A stretch of DNA of 64,000 nt, from the NCBI GenBank assembly GCA_965237965.1, contig CBDEGT010000003.1, positions 1,054,001 through 1,118,000 on the forward strand, read 5' to 3'. Below are positions 18,413 to 26,908 of the stretch, piece after piece. A model generated the notes under the pieces. The model searched no databases, was not told the origin of the DNA, and was given only the letters and a program-made list of their open reading frames with translations. The DNA is from UBA2988 sp965237965 (GTDB taxonomy: Bacteria > Gemmatimonadota > Gemmatimonadetes > Longimicrobiales > Gaopeijiaceae). Position numbers and translations under genes: made by a program. Within the stretch, counting starts at the first letter, position 1. Every line of letters begins with the position of its first letter.

Positions 18413-19252
18413 ATGGACGACAACAGTAAGTGCAGGTTGAAGCGCTTTCTAATCATAGGGATCGCTTGTTGCCTCGCCGCTTGCGCTCCCGCCCCAATCG
18501 ACTACGGCACCGTGTTTAGCAGTACCGCTGGGCGCTGGGTAGACCTGACGCATGCCTTCGACGATTCGACGATCTATTGGCCGACCGACACGGCCGGTTT
18601 CCAACTCAGACAGCTCGCGCTCGGGCCGACGCCAGGGGGGTGGTTTTACGCGTCTTACGAGTTCACCACAGCCGAGCACGGCGGCACGCATCTGGACGCT
18701 CCTATCCACTTCGCCGAAGGCGGTCTCACCAACGACAGGATCCCGCTTTCTGGCCTCATCGGTCCGGCAGCCATCATCGACGTCTCAGATGTGGCGACGG
18801 CTGACTACCTGGTGGGCGTCGAAGACCTCACGACCTGGGAAGCTGAGCACGGCGAGATTCCTGCCAGAGCTATTCTGCTCATTCGCACAGGCTGGGGCTC
18901 ACGCTGGAACGACCGCACAGGGTACATCGGCACAGATCTCATCGGTCCCGAAGCAGTGGCGGAGCTGCACTTCCCGAGCGTGAGTCCCGAGGCGGCGGAG
19001 TGGCTAGTGGCGAACCGGGGGATCGTGGCGCTGGGGATCGACACGCCGAGCATCGACTACGGTCAATCGGAGGACTTCCGGACGCACATCGTTCTGTTCG
19101 CGGAGAACATCTCCGGCTTCGAGAACGTGGCCAACCTCGACCTCCTACCCGAGACCGGCAGCTACGTAGTTGCCCTGCCGATGAAGATCGCGGGTGGAAG
19201 CGGTGGTCCGCTGCGGATCGTGGCGTTCGTACCATCGGAAGCAGGCCGATAA
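18413..19252 (+). CDS. Cyclase/kynurenine-formamidase-like lipoprotein
   Basis: This 279-residue member of the cyclase family (PF04199 type) has the metal-binding motif HGGTHLDAPIHF after a WVDLTHAFDDSTIYWP opening. A second conserved patch is GIDTPSIDYG. A lipoprotein signal (IGIACCLAAC) anchors it outside the cytoplasm, which is less usual for the family. Members hydrolyse amide or ring bonds, for example in N-formylkynurenine or isatin; the substrate here is unknown. It is the first cargo gene after the integrase and is flanked on both sides by the local repeat. Confidence 0.8.
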   Translation: MDDNSKCRLKRFLIIGIACCLAACAPAPIDYGTVFSSTAGRWVDLTHAFDDSTIYWPTDTAGFQLRQLALGPTPGGWFYASYEFTTAEHGGTHLDAPIHFAEGGLTNDRIPLSGLIGPAAIIDVSDVATADYLVGVEDLTTWEAEHGEIPARAILLIRTGWGSRWNDRTGYIGTDLIGPEAVAELHFPSVSPEAAEWLVANRGIVALGIDTPSIDYGQSEDFRTHIVLFAENISGFENVANLDLLPETGSYVVALPMKIAGGSGGPLRIVAFVPSEAGR

Positions 19253-19362
19253 GGGAGCAGTGCTCCCGTGGTCGCCTCTGACTAGCCTGACAAGGCTTGG
19301 GAACCATCACAGCCAGCCCCCGAAGCCCCCCATAGGGTGGTATGGAGATCCTAGGCGTAGGT
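19253..19362 (+). repeat. Dispersed cassette-linked repeat, copy 2
   Basis: The unit begins with the hairpin GGGAGCA/TGCTCCC right after the cyclase stop. It continues through TCGCCTCTGA and ends with a G/C-run block (19315-19362) that includes GCCCCCCATAGGGTGG and TATGGAGATCCTAGGCGTAG. The last 48 bases are nearly identical to those at 20440-20490. Confidence 0.65.
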
Positions 19363-19396
19363 GATGTGATATATGGGTTGGACTCGTGAACAACAG

Positions 19397-19450
19397 CTAG
19401 CCCCCGAAACCCCCCTATGCCACCGTATGGAGATTCTACGCGAAGATGAT
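19397..19450 (+). repeat. Dispersed cassette-linked repeat, copy 3
   Basis: A diverged copy of the same block, with AGCCCCCGAAACCCCCCTAT then CACCGTATGGAGATTCTACG. It lies 16 bases before the FkbM-type gene start. Confidence 0.6.
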
Positions 19451-19465
19451 GGATGTCCGTAGGCG

Positions 19466-20281
19466 ATGACCGCGGCTACCAAAGACGCTGAAGCTCTTGG
19501 TCTGCCGGTGGTCACTTCAGAGTACCTGTTTCGATCGTTGGCTAGGTTGTGCGGCGCAGATCTAATTTGCGACGTGGGTGCGTTCGATGGCTCGCACTCC
19601 AAGAGATTTCGCCTATCTGGCACACGCGTGGCAGCCTTGGAGGCAAACCCTAAGAACGTCGCTGCGCTTCGCGCCGACCCATCCGTGAGCGCCGCCGGAA
19701 TCGAAATCTTCCACCGGGCAATATCTAATCACGATGGCGAAACCAAGTTCAATGTCGTCGATGTGCCTGAGGGCAAAGGAGCGACATGGGCGCAGTCGAT
19801 CGGCTCGATCAGAACCCGGGCCAAGGACGAAAATAGACTTGAGTTCAGACCGGTCGTTGTCCCGGCCGCTCGCCTTGACTCTTTCGTGCAGAAGGAGCTG
19901 CAGCCGCGGCCTGCGTGTATTGCCTTATGGATTGACGTCGAGGGTTGCGGATATGAGGCCTTAGAAGGCCTCAAAGGTATTAGTGAGTCGGTATGCGTGA
20001 TCCACGTGGAAGTGGAGTTGCGCCGCTTTTGGGAAGGACAACGATTATGGCCGCATGTCGCGAGGTTGATGGAGCAGCGGGGATTCGTTCCGGTTGCGCG
20101 GCGGCCTGGAGATTTTCAGGTCGATGTCGTGTTTGTTAGCAATCGCGTCCTCCAGTTGTTTCCTTTGCGTGTGAAGTGGCATGTGTTCAAGGCGTGGAGT
20201 CGGCGTCGGGCTGGAATCGTTTTGCGCAGCCCGCGGCGTGCAGTGGCGCGGTGGCTCGGTGACCGTCGAGTCGGTCGGTAG
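19466..20281 (+). CDS. FkbM-family SAM methyltransferase
   Basis: This 271-residue protein has a Rossmann methyltransferase core: ICDVGAFDGSHSKRF (motif I), VAALEANPKNVAAL (acidic loop binding the ribose) and a conserved DVEGCGYEALEGLKG near residue 155. This combination is the FkbM type, which O-methylates sugars or natural products. The C-terminal 60 residues are strongly basic. The start ATG at 19466 has only a weak purine stretch before it. It stands alone between two repeat clusters, like the other cargo genes here. The substrate is unknown. Confidence 0.75.
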   Translation: MTAATKDAEALGLPVVTSEYLFRSLARLCGADLICDVGAFDGSHSKRFRLSGTRVAALEANPKNVAALRADPSVSAAGIEIFHRAISNHDGETKFNVVDVPEGKGATWAQSIGSIRTRAKDENRLEFRPVVVPAARLDSFVQKELQPRPACIALWIDVEGCGYEALEGLKGISESVCVIHVEVELRRFWEGQRLWPHVARLMEQRGFVPVARRPGDFQVDVVFVSNRVLQLFPLRVKWHVFKAWSRRRAGIVLRSPRRAVARWLGDRRVGR

Positions 20282-20335
20282 CGTCGGCCTGAGGGAGGCG
20301 CCATCTCTCTTTCACCAAGGCGCTCAGGAAGCAGG

Positions 20336-20390
20336 CCGCCGGAGCCCCCCCAAAGGGGTGATATGGAGGCTCCAGGCGTAGATGATGGAT
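20336..20390 (+). repeat. Dispersed cassette-linked repeat, copy 4
   Basis: A diverged copy: GGAGCCCCCCCAAAGGGGTG, then ATATGGAGGCTCCAGGCGTA and GATGATGGATATATG. It follows the FkbM gene by about 55 bases. Confidence 0.55.
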
Positions 20391-20439
20391 ATATGAGTCT
20401 CAGACGCCCCCCCATGAAGGACCACTGTTGTTACTGCAT

Positions 20440-20490
20440 GCCCCCGAAGCCCCCCATAGGGTGGTATGGAGATCCTAGCCGTAGGCGACG
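20440..20490 (+). repeat. Dispersed cassette-linked repeat, copy 5
   Basis: This copy is almost identical to 19315-19362 over its first 40 bases (GCCCCCGAAGCCCCCCATAG, then GGTGGTATGGAGATCC). The start codon and first codons of the next reading frame (20466) lie inside it. Confidence 0.65.
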
Positions 20491-20846
20491 TTCTCGTACG
20501 CGAGGAAGTCGGCGGAGTAGCTCGGATAGTGTCACCGGGAGCAACGCTCCCTCTGGAAGAGACCGTCAGGCTTGATGCGATGGGTACCTACCTAGTACCG
20601 GCAGCTGCCAGTCAGTTAACCACGCGATGCTGGGGCAGAGTAACCGTGGCATACACGCTCCCGAGTGGCGCAACCCAGAACAATACGTGTGAGACTGACC
20701 CTCCGGATGGCTCGGCGAATCAGACCAACATTGTTACCGGTGTTGGGAGCGTGATGTACGACGTCGGTCCGGATGCCTTCGCCATGTTACTGTACACTAG
20801 ACTGATCATCTCGTTGGTGTACGGGGATGACCTCCGTCGCCTCTGA
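20466..20846 (+). CDS. Hypothetical protein, start embedded in a repeat
   Basis: This 126-residue open frame begins inside repeat copy 5. Residues 35-105 have a plausible folded composition (YLVPAAASQLTTRCWGRVTVAY with two later Cys/Asn-rich stretches), ending with a hydrophobic helix. No family is recognised and there is no signal peptide. Because the first residues are repeat-encoded, the real start may be further in, for example the Met near residue 39. It may also be a decayed cassette. Confidence 0.3.
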   Translation: MEILAVGDVLVREEVGGVARIVSPGATLPLEETVRLDAMGTYLVPAAASQLTTRCWGRVTVAYTLPSGATQNNTCETDPPDGSANQTNIVTGVGSVMYDVGPDAFAMLLYTRLIISLVYGDDLRRL

Positions 20847-20909
20847 GAAACCGTGCTTCGCAGCCTTCCGGGTGTTAGGCAGGATGTGCGCAGTGGTGAG
20901 GAGACCGCG

Positions 20910-21404
20910 ATGAGTAAGGGAAGTGTTAGACTGGCGCAACGGGAGGATACTCCTGCCCTCGTAGCACTCATGACCGAGTTCTACGCAGAAGCTGGCTTCG
21001 CACTGTCTGATGACGCAGCAAGGCGTGCCTTTACGATTCTCCTCAACGATCCACTTCTCGGCCACGCTTGGTTGATTGAAGAAGAGGCAGAGGGGGTCGG
21101 TTACGTAGTTCTAACCTTCGCCTTCAGTATGGAATTCGGCGGGTTTCGTGGATTCGTGGATGATTTCTTTGTTCGCCCTCCTGCCCGAGGAAGAGGTCTC
21201 GGAGCTGCCGCGCTCGAGGAAGACCGGCGCCGCGTGGATATCGCCATCACTCAAGAGGGGCTCGGCCTGCTCGCCGAGATGGACCAGGCGACTGAGGAGA
21301 TGAACCGGCGGACGGCCAAGGCCCTCACGAGTGAGGAGGCACGGACCCTGACACAGCTCCTTGAGCGTCTGAGGGAGCGACTCGGCGTTGCCAACATGAG
21401 TTGA
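20910..21404 (+). CDS. GNAT acetyltransferase / MarR tail chimera
   Basis: This encodes 164 residues. The first 98 are the N-terminal two thirds of a GNAT N-acetyltransferase (LAQREDTPALVALMTEFYAE, then VRPPARGRGLGAAAL, the acetyl-CoA pyrophosphate loop). The domain then stops and the chain continues with what looks like the wing and last helices of a MarR-type regulator (RRRVDIAITQEGLGLLAEMD and LTQLLERLRERL). The MarR DNA-reading helix is absent. A deletion that joined two neighbouring genes in frame is the simplest reading. It probably does not function as either parent does. Start: ATG 20910 after GAGGAGACC. Confidence 0.65.
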   Translation: MSKGSVRLAQREDTPALVALMTEFYAEAGFALSDDAARRAFTILLNDPLLGHAWLIEEEAEGVGYVVLTFAFSMEFGGFRGFVDDFFVRPPARGRGLGAAALEEDRRRVDIAITQEGLGLLAEMDQATEEMNRRTAKALTSEEARTLTQLLERLRERLGVANMS

Positions 21405-21554
21405 GGACAAGCGTCGAAAATCGCGAGACGTCCGATCCTCACACCGTTGACCAAACCAAGGGCGGGCGGTAGATGCGGAGACCACGGCTAAAGGGAATCG
21501 CCTGTCCACCATGAGAGTCGTACCACGCACCGAGGGAGGTGCGTTGATCCTCGG

Positions 21555-23810
21555 ATGACTCAGATCCAACAAGGCTCGGTGGCTGGCGGCGCTGCCCTAT
21601 CGGTCGCTCTTCTTGCCGTGACGCCGTCCGCGGCACAGGACGCCGACGTCCTCGTCGTGCCAGTCGTCGCAGCGGCGCGCGTGCCCGCGGACCTCGACGT
21701 GAGCGTGGACGGCTTGCTGCAGGAGGATGCGTGGGCGCTCGCGCAGCCGATCACGGAGCTCCGGCAGCAGGAGCCGGTCGAGGGCGACACCCCCTCCGAG
21801 TCTTCTGACATCCGCATCCTCCACGACGGCGAAGCGCTCTACATCGGCGCCAAGCTGTTCGAGTCGGATCCCTCAGGGATCCTCGCTCATCAGCTCGCGC
21901 GGGACGCCGGCCTGGGCACCGATGACCGCTTCATGTGGATCCTGGACACGTTTCAGGACGGGCGCACCGGTTACTTCTTCGAGATCAACCCGGCGGGATT
22001 GATGGGGGATGGGCTGATCAGCGGAGGCGGTGACCTCAACAAGTCGTGGGACGGGATCTGGGAGGTGCGCACTCGGATCCACGACGACGGCTGGTCCGCT
22101 GAGATCCGGATTCCGTTCTCCACGCTGAACTTCGATCCGAACGCCATTAGCTGGGGAATCAACTTCCAGCGTACCATCCGCCGCCGCAACGAGGAGATCC
22201 TGTGGAGCGGATGGCGGCGCGGCGAAAGCTTGTTCCGGCCCGTGCACGCCGGGGAACTCACCGGACTCGCCGATCTGAGCCAGGGTATCGGTGTGGAGGC
22301 TAGGCCATACGTGGTCACATCCGGCAACCAGGCGGTCGCGGACGGTGCCCCCTGGGACGGCGAGGCGAAGATAGGCATGGACGTCACCTACTCGGTGACG
22401 CCCTCGCTGCGCGCGGCGGTCACGGTCAACACCGACTTCGCCGAGGTCGAAGTGGACCAGCGGCGAGTGAACCTCACACGCTTCCCGCTTCGCTTTCCCG
22501 AGCGGCGTGACTTCTTCCTCGAGGGTTCTGGCGTCTTCTCGTTCAACTGGGCCGATCCGTTCTTTAGCCGACGTATCGGGCTGGTGGACGGGAACGAGGT
22601 CCCCATTAGCTACGGCGCTCGCCTGGGCGGCCAGTTGGGACGCTACGAGGTCGGATTCCATCAGGTGCGCACCGGCGAGGTGGACCTGCCGTTCGACGAC
22701 GACGAGCGACGCCATCCTGCTGAGAACTTCACGGTGGGCCGCGTGCGGCGGTCGCTCTTCGAGCAGTCGCACATCGGGGCCGTCTACACGCGCCGGTCGA
22801 CCGGTACGGACACGGAGGGCTTCCGGCCTCCCGTAAGCCACACGATCGGCTTGGATGCAGACTTCTCCACCGCGCGCGCTTTGGGCCGCTACAACGCGCA
22901 AATCGAGGGATTCCTTGTCTACCACACCGATCCCGCGATGGGCGGGGATCTCTTCTTGGCGGAACGCCGAGCCCGTGGCGTGCGCATCAATTTTCCGAAC
23001 GACCTGATCCGCTTCCATACGTCGTTCCGGGACTTCGGCGAGGGGTGGGATCCGGCGGTCGGCTTCGCGCAACGCACCGGCTTCCGCAGGTGGCAGCCTA
23101 CGCTCGTGATTGCTCCTCGGCCTGAAGGGTGGAGGGCGGTGCGCCAGCTCGAGTGGGAGGTCCGCTTGGAGTACCTGACCGACCTCGATAACCGACTGCT
23201 GAACCGCAACTGGGACGTCACACTGCTGGGTATTGACTTCGAGAGCGGTGACGACATGAGCCTCCGAGTGGGACGCTACTTTGAGCGGCTCGAGCGCGAC
23301 TTCACGATCCACGGCGAAGGCACCGACACGATCGTCGTGCCCGCGGACGCCTACCATGCCTGGTCGTGGTCGGGAAGCTTCAGGACGGCAGGCCGACGTA
23401 CGCTATCGGGTAACGTGGACATCAGGCGCTCCGACTTCTGGTCGGGCAATCGAACCGAGCTCGAGCTGAGCACCACTCTCCGTCCGCTACGAGGCGTGAG
23501 CGTCTCAGCCGACTTCGATCACAACCGCGTGCGCCTCGTTGAGGGTGACTTCGACACCAACCTGACCCGGCTCTCGGGCTCGTGGAACCTGAACCCGCTC
23601 ACCTCGTTCACCGGCAACATCCAGTACGACGACGTGAGCCGGGTCGTGGGCCTGTTCGCCCGCGCCCGCTGGATCGTCCGGCCCGGCAGCGAGGTCTTCC
23701 TCGTGTGGACGCACAACTGGCTCAACAAGCCCGAATTTGCCGGATCATCCGGGTTCACAACGCTGTCGCGGGGCGGGGCCCTCAAGGCGAACTACAGCTA
23801 CCGGTTCTAA
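21555..23810 (+). CDS. DUF5916 outer-membrane protein with CBM9-like N-terminus
   Basis: This encodes 751 residues. A signal peptide ends near SAAQDADV. A carbohydrate-binding family 9-like domain spans about residues 50-230 (VDGLLQEDAWALAQPI, ILHDGEALYIGAKLFES, GYFFEINPAGLMGDGLI, WSAEIRIPFSTLNF). The rest is a DUF5916-type beta-barrel (RFPLRFPERRDFFLEGSGVFSF) ending in YSYRF with a terminal Phe. Proteins of this type are outer-membrane channels or receptors common in Gemmatimonadota and Bacteroidota; the ligand is unknown. The ATG at 21555 is used, with weak ribosome-site support. Confidence 0.85.
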   Translation: MTQIQQGSVAGGAALSVALLAVTPSAAQDADVLVVPVVAAARVPADLDVSVDGLLQEDAWALAQPITELRQQEPVEGDTPSESSDIRILHDGEALYIGAKLFESDPSGILAHQLARDAGLGTDDRFMWILDTFQDGRTGYFFEINPAGLMGDGLISGGGDLNKSWDGIWEVRTRIHDDGWSAEIRIPFSTLNFDPNAISWGINFQRTIRRRNEEILWSGWRRGESLFRPVHAGELTGLADLSQGIGVEARPYVVTSGNQAVADGAPWDGEAKIGMDVTYSVTPSLRAAVTVNTDFAEVEVDQRRVNLTRFPLRFPERRDFFLEGSGVFSFNWADPFFSRRIGLVDGNEVPISYGARLGGQLGRYEVGFHQVRTGEVDLPFDDDERRHPAENFTVGRVRRSLFEQSHIGAVYTRRSTGTDTEGFRPPVSHTIGLDADFSTARALGRYNAQIEGFLVYHTDPAMGGDLFLAERRARGVRINFPNDLIRFHTSFRDFGEGWDPAVGFAQRTGFRRWQPTLVIAPRPEGWRAVRQLEWEVRLEYLTDLDNRLLNRNWDVTLLGIDFESGDDMSLRVGRYFERLERDFTIHGEGTDTIVVPADAYHAWSWSGSFRTAGRRTLSGNVDIRRSDFWSGNRTELELSTTLRPLRGVSVSADFDHNRVRLVEGDFDTNLTRLSGSWNLNPLTSFTGNIQYDDVSRVVGLFARARWIVRPGSEVFLVWTHNWLNKPEFAGSSGFTTLSRGGALKANYSYRF

Positions 23811-23989
23811 GAGAGGGCACGAACGCACCGGTGCTCTCCCGGGACGGATCCTAGGGCGGGAGGAGAGCCCGGTGATGAACTGAAGTCGTGCCCGAGCTGG
23901 GTACGCGCTTCACTTGGGTCGAGGCGCCTGGTAACCGGAGCTGTTGTAGGATCCGTGCAGTATCCGAAAGGCACCTGAACGCCGCCGGA

Positions 23990-24658
23990 TCAGCGCAGGG
24001 CCAGTGAGAGGACCTCGGCAGGAGTGAGCAGGCTCAAGTCGAGGATTGACAGCCCGGAGCGCTCCATGGCCCGATGGACCACGTACCTCCCAATACGATA
24101 TCCGATGGCGACAGGGCCATCGGGGTGGTCGTTCATCCAGTCGTTGTAGTTGGCGTCCACCGGCAACGCTGGAATCTCCCGGAGCCATTCCTCGGCGTTG
24201 GACGGGTAATTGAATCGAGCATACGAGGTGCCCGAGTAAAGCTCTGCGAAGACCTGGGCCAATCCCTCGTTCACTACTGCGATTTGAACGCCTGGGCCAA
24301 AGCGGTTCTCGGCGATTGTCCAACCACAAATCAGGTGATGGAATTCGTGGAAAACGCTTGCCTTCAAGGATGCTTGCAGCGCGGCTACGTCTGTCCATGA
24401 GGAGTCGGAAATCAAGATGGTAACGAACCCTGGCCTCTCCGCTCGTCCGGCGACGCCACCTACCTGTGTCAGATCGACATCGAAATGCTCCACGCTGACC
24501 ACGATGGCGCTGAGGCAGGCCGGGGAGTAGCAGCCGTACCTCGCGCTCAACGGCGTGAACCGTATCAACCATCCACCGCCTGGTGGATTCGTCAAATGAA
24601 ACGGGCGCAGCCTCAGGGAAGCGAACAACGGCTCCACGAAAGCTGCTCTCCTGGGCAT
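23990..24658 (-). CDS. DUF2268-like zinc metallopeptidase, possibly N-truncated
   Basis: The reverse strand encodes up to 222 residues with a clear zincin signature: SVFHEFHHLICGW (HExxH) near residue 134 and a downstream NEGLAQVF glutamate about 30 residues later, as in DUF2268-type putative proteases. GYRIGRYVV near residue 193 is the usual following helix. No signal peptide is found at the first Met, and the first 40 residues have little family character, so the true start may lie inside or the gene may have lost its 5' end. Its function is not established. Confidence 0.55.
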   Translation of the reverse strand: MPRRAAFVEPLFASLRLRPFHLTNPPGGGWLIRFTPLSARYGCYSPACLSAIVVSVEHFDVDLTQVGGVAGRAERPGFVTILISDSSWTDVAALQASLKASVFHEFHHLICGWTIAENRFGPGVQIAVVNEGLAQVFAELYSGTSYARFNYPSNAEEWLREIPALPVDANYNDWMNDHPDGPVAIGYRIGRYVVHRAMERSGLSILDLSLLTPAEVLSLALR

Positions 24659-24907
24659 GAAGGCCGCCCGTGGGTTGTGGTAATCAAGACCGCTAGGAGG
24701 CAGTGGCGAATCATGGATAACCTAGGCTTGTCGCTATTTTGCAGAGGCGGTTCTGTCTGTGCTTGGTTAGACGTGGGCCGGACGTCAAAGGTTTCGTCTG
24801 CTCGTTCTGTGCAAGAAACAACCGCTCTAACGTTCTTACTAGTGAGGACGTCAGGCGGGTGGCCCCTCTTAGTGGTGAGGCCATCGACTTAAACAGGACG
24901 ACGCATC

Positions 24908-25129
24908 ATGTCTCAGAACACTTACCGTAGAATCCTTCCCCTTGTGATAGCCCTTGGCGGAATCTCGCTCGCCATTGTCTTATACGGCGCCCCGCCGTTG
25001 CCTGTGGTTCCTCTTCTCGTCTGGATCTGCGTCTTCTGGTGGGAGAGCACGAGGAACGCAGACACCGAGGCGCGCCCAATTGAAGCCCGCATTGCTGCGG
25101 CTTCGGCGAGACGCGAGAGAACGTTCTAG
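24908..25129 (+). CDS. Small membrane protein
   Basis: This 73-residue protein has two hydrophobic helices separated by a short proline turn (ILPLVIALGGISLAIVLYG and PLPVVPLLVWICVFWW). A charged C-terminal tail that should lie in the cytoplasm follows. No family is recognised. The ATG at 24908 has weak upstream purines. It stands alone, convergent with the following lipoprotein gene. Confidence 0.5.
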   Translation: MSQNTYRRILPLVIALGGISLAIVLYGAPPLPVVPLLVWICVFWWESTRNADTEARPIEARIAAASARRERTF

Positions 25130-25193
25130 TCCACTGTTAATCTCCTCCCTCGTAGCGGTGGGGACCCTGAGCTGGTGGCAGAGGTGGACTTAC

Positions 25194-26393
25194 TCAGTCA
25201 CACTTCTCGCTGGAAGTGAAGCGGGCCGAGCCGTTCGGACCGGTCACCAGGTGCGTGCTCAGAAATGCCGTCGTTGCTGGAATCGCCTTGCGCTGCAGGA
25301 CAGCGTTGGCACGCGTTCCGCTGGGCCCGACGCCGGTGTTGTCGATCTGCGAGATCTGCGCGTCGAACGTCGAGCCGCTGGGTTGACCCGTCGAGATGTC
25401 GATCGGTGTGACGCTCAAATCGCCTCGGAGGGTGTTGTGGCTCTCCAGCCTTCCCAAGCGATTGACCCGAGTGCTGACAGAGACGTCGACTGGTCCCTGG
25501 ACGAGCACGAAGTCGGCGGGTCCCTGGGAGCAGAACGGCCGTGGAATCACCTGGTTAAAGGGGAGGGTCAAGGAGTACTCTTCGTACTCGGCGACGACCG
25601 GTGCCTGCACGCCGAGATTCAAGACCGTCGCGACGCCGTCATTGGGGACGGGCACACTCGGACCCGGTGCGGGCCCGGGAGGAAGCCCTACCGCGACCTT
25701 GAGAGCGTCCGGAATCCCGTCGTAGATCGGCTTCGGTATCTCCTGCACATGGCCGGGCGCGCTCACCGGCTGGAACCCCGGCGGCGCTGCGAGCAGTCCA
25801 CTTCGGATGAAGTCCACCATTACGAGCTGCTGCGGTAGCTCCCAGCTGAGGACCTGGTGCTCAGGTGTGTTCGGGATCAGTAGGTCGAAGTGTACGGCTG
25901 CCACCACATGGTCTCCGGCGTCGAACAGCCGAATATGGAAGCGGAGGGGATCGTAGGTACCGCACTGCAGCTGAATCGCATTCGCCACCCAGCCTGCGCG
26001 GTTCGTGTACGTCGTCTGGATCCCACCGTGGGCGTCGTTCCACGTGCAGTCAAACGGGGGACTCCCAGGAAACCCAAAAGATGTGCGGTTCCCGTCGAGG
26101 GCCAGCAGGGCAGCCCTGAGCGAGACCAGGTCGACGTCTCCGGTGAACAGCAAGTTCATTGGATCAGCGATGATGCCGGACAGGTCGCGGCCGGTCCACG
26201 GCCAGAACTCCAGCGAGCCGACGTTCACGAGCCCGGCGGGCGGGGGCGGCGCTGAGCCGTTGGCGGACATGAGGGCATCCGCCTCGCGGATTGCTCCAAT
26301 CGGCTCGACCGGATCGTCGACGCAAGCGGAGAGGCCGACTGCCCCGAGGATCGCGACCATACCGAGACAGTTTGCAGCGCTGAACTTGGACAC
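25194..26393 (-). CDS. Large lipoprotein of unknown function
   Basis: A GTG start at 26393 has a textbook AAGGAGGTGG ribosome site and gives 399 residues. The lipobox AVGLSAC puts the anchor cysteine near residue 24. Beyond a short linker the protein is rich in beta strands, with a GSLEFWPWTGRDLSG motif, two internal cysteines (PFDCTWND, LQCGTYDP) that may bond, and a proline-rich hinge (LPPGPAPGPSVPVP). The pattern resembles secreted proteins seen repeatedly in Gemmatimonadota, but no function can be given. Confidence 0.7.
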   Translation of the reverse strand: MSKFSAANCLGMVAILGAVGLSACVDDPVEPIGAIREADALMSANGSAPPPPAGLVNVGSLEFWPWTGRDLSGIIADPMNLLFTGDVDLVSLRAALLALDGNRTSFGFPGSPPFDCTWNDAHGGIQTTYTNRAGWVANAIQLQCGTYDPLRFHIRLFDAGDHVVAAVHFDLLIPNTPEHQVLSWELPQQLVMVDFIRSGLLAAPPGFQPVSAPGHVQEIPKPIYDGIPDALKVAVGLPPGPAPGPSVPVPNDGVATVLNLGVQAPVVAEYEEYSLTLPFNQVIPRPFCSQGPADFVLVQGPVDVSVSTRVNRLGRLESHNTLRGDLSVTPIDISTGQPSGSTFDAQISQIDNTGVGPSGTRANAVLQRKAIPATTAFLSTHLVTGPNGSARFTSSEKCD

Positions 26394-26908
26394 GGTTCCA
26401 CCTCCTTGTCGGATGGTGCATAGGGTGCACGGCGAGCCTCCAACCAACGGCCTCTTTTCCGTTCCACGAATAGCACCAGGGGCGACATAGCCGCTGCCGG
26501 GGTCTGCACGCGAACGCTTGTCAGGTAACGTCGACACGGTCCTGTCCGATCTTCCCTCCCCCTGGATCTCCCGGTCTCGCCTGCCGGAATGATGCGTGCC
26601 GGTCCGGGTGCGAGGGCTACGCCGTGCTACGTAGGTGCCGGGGAGAATGTGCGTAGGAGCCGAACGCTCTGCATTGCCCAATGCGGCAGTCGTACAGTCT
26701 GATCGGTTGGATTCCGGCGGGCTCCACTGATGTAAGCCGCTAGTGCCGATTACAGACGCATGAGCTTGTGAGGGTGCTCCGAAGGTTTGCGCTACGACAG
26801 CGCCTGACCCACTAGGGCCGGCGTAGTCATCCCGACATCTGTCCCAGCACCCTGATTATTCCCGACGAACGCATTTCCCGTGACTCCGGATGGGAGAAGG
26901 AAGCGTCC
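26394..26908. other. Intergenic region between two reverse-strand genes
   Basis: About 515 bases hold no convincing gene. The part next to 26393 must hold the promoter of the lipoprotein gene. No repeat or RNA is apparent. Confidence 0.4.

Noticed and set aside
18262..20880. Integron attC sites in the repeat array (a GTTAGGC at 20873 and GTTGGAC at 19378)
   Set aside because: No matching RYYYAAC partner at the expected distance, no imperfect palindrome of attC type, and the nearby integrase is a tRNA-type recombinase rather than an IntI.
24485..24892. Forward-strand frame over the metallopeptidase start
   Set aside because: The reverse strand has the HExxH signature; the forward reading has no recognisable features.
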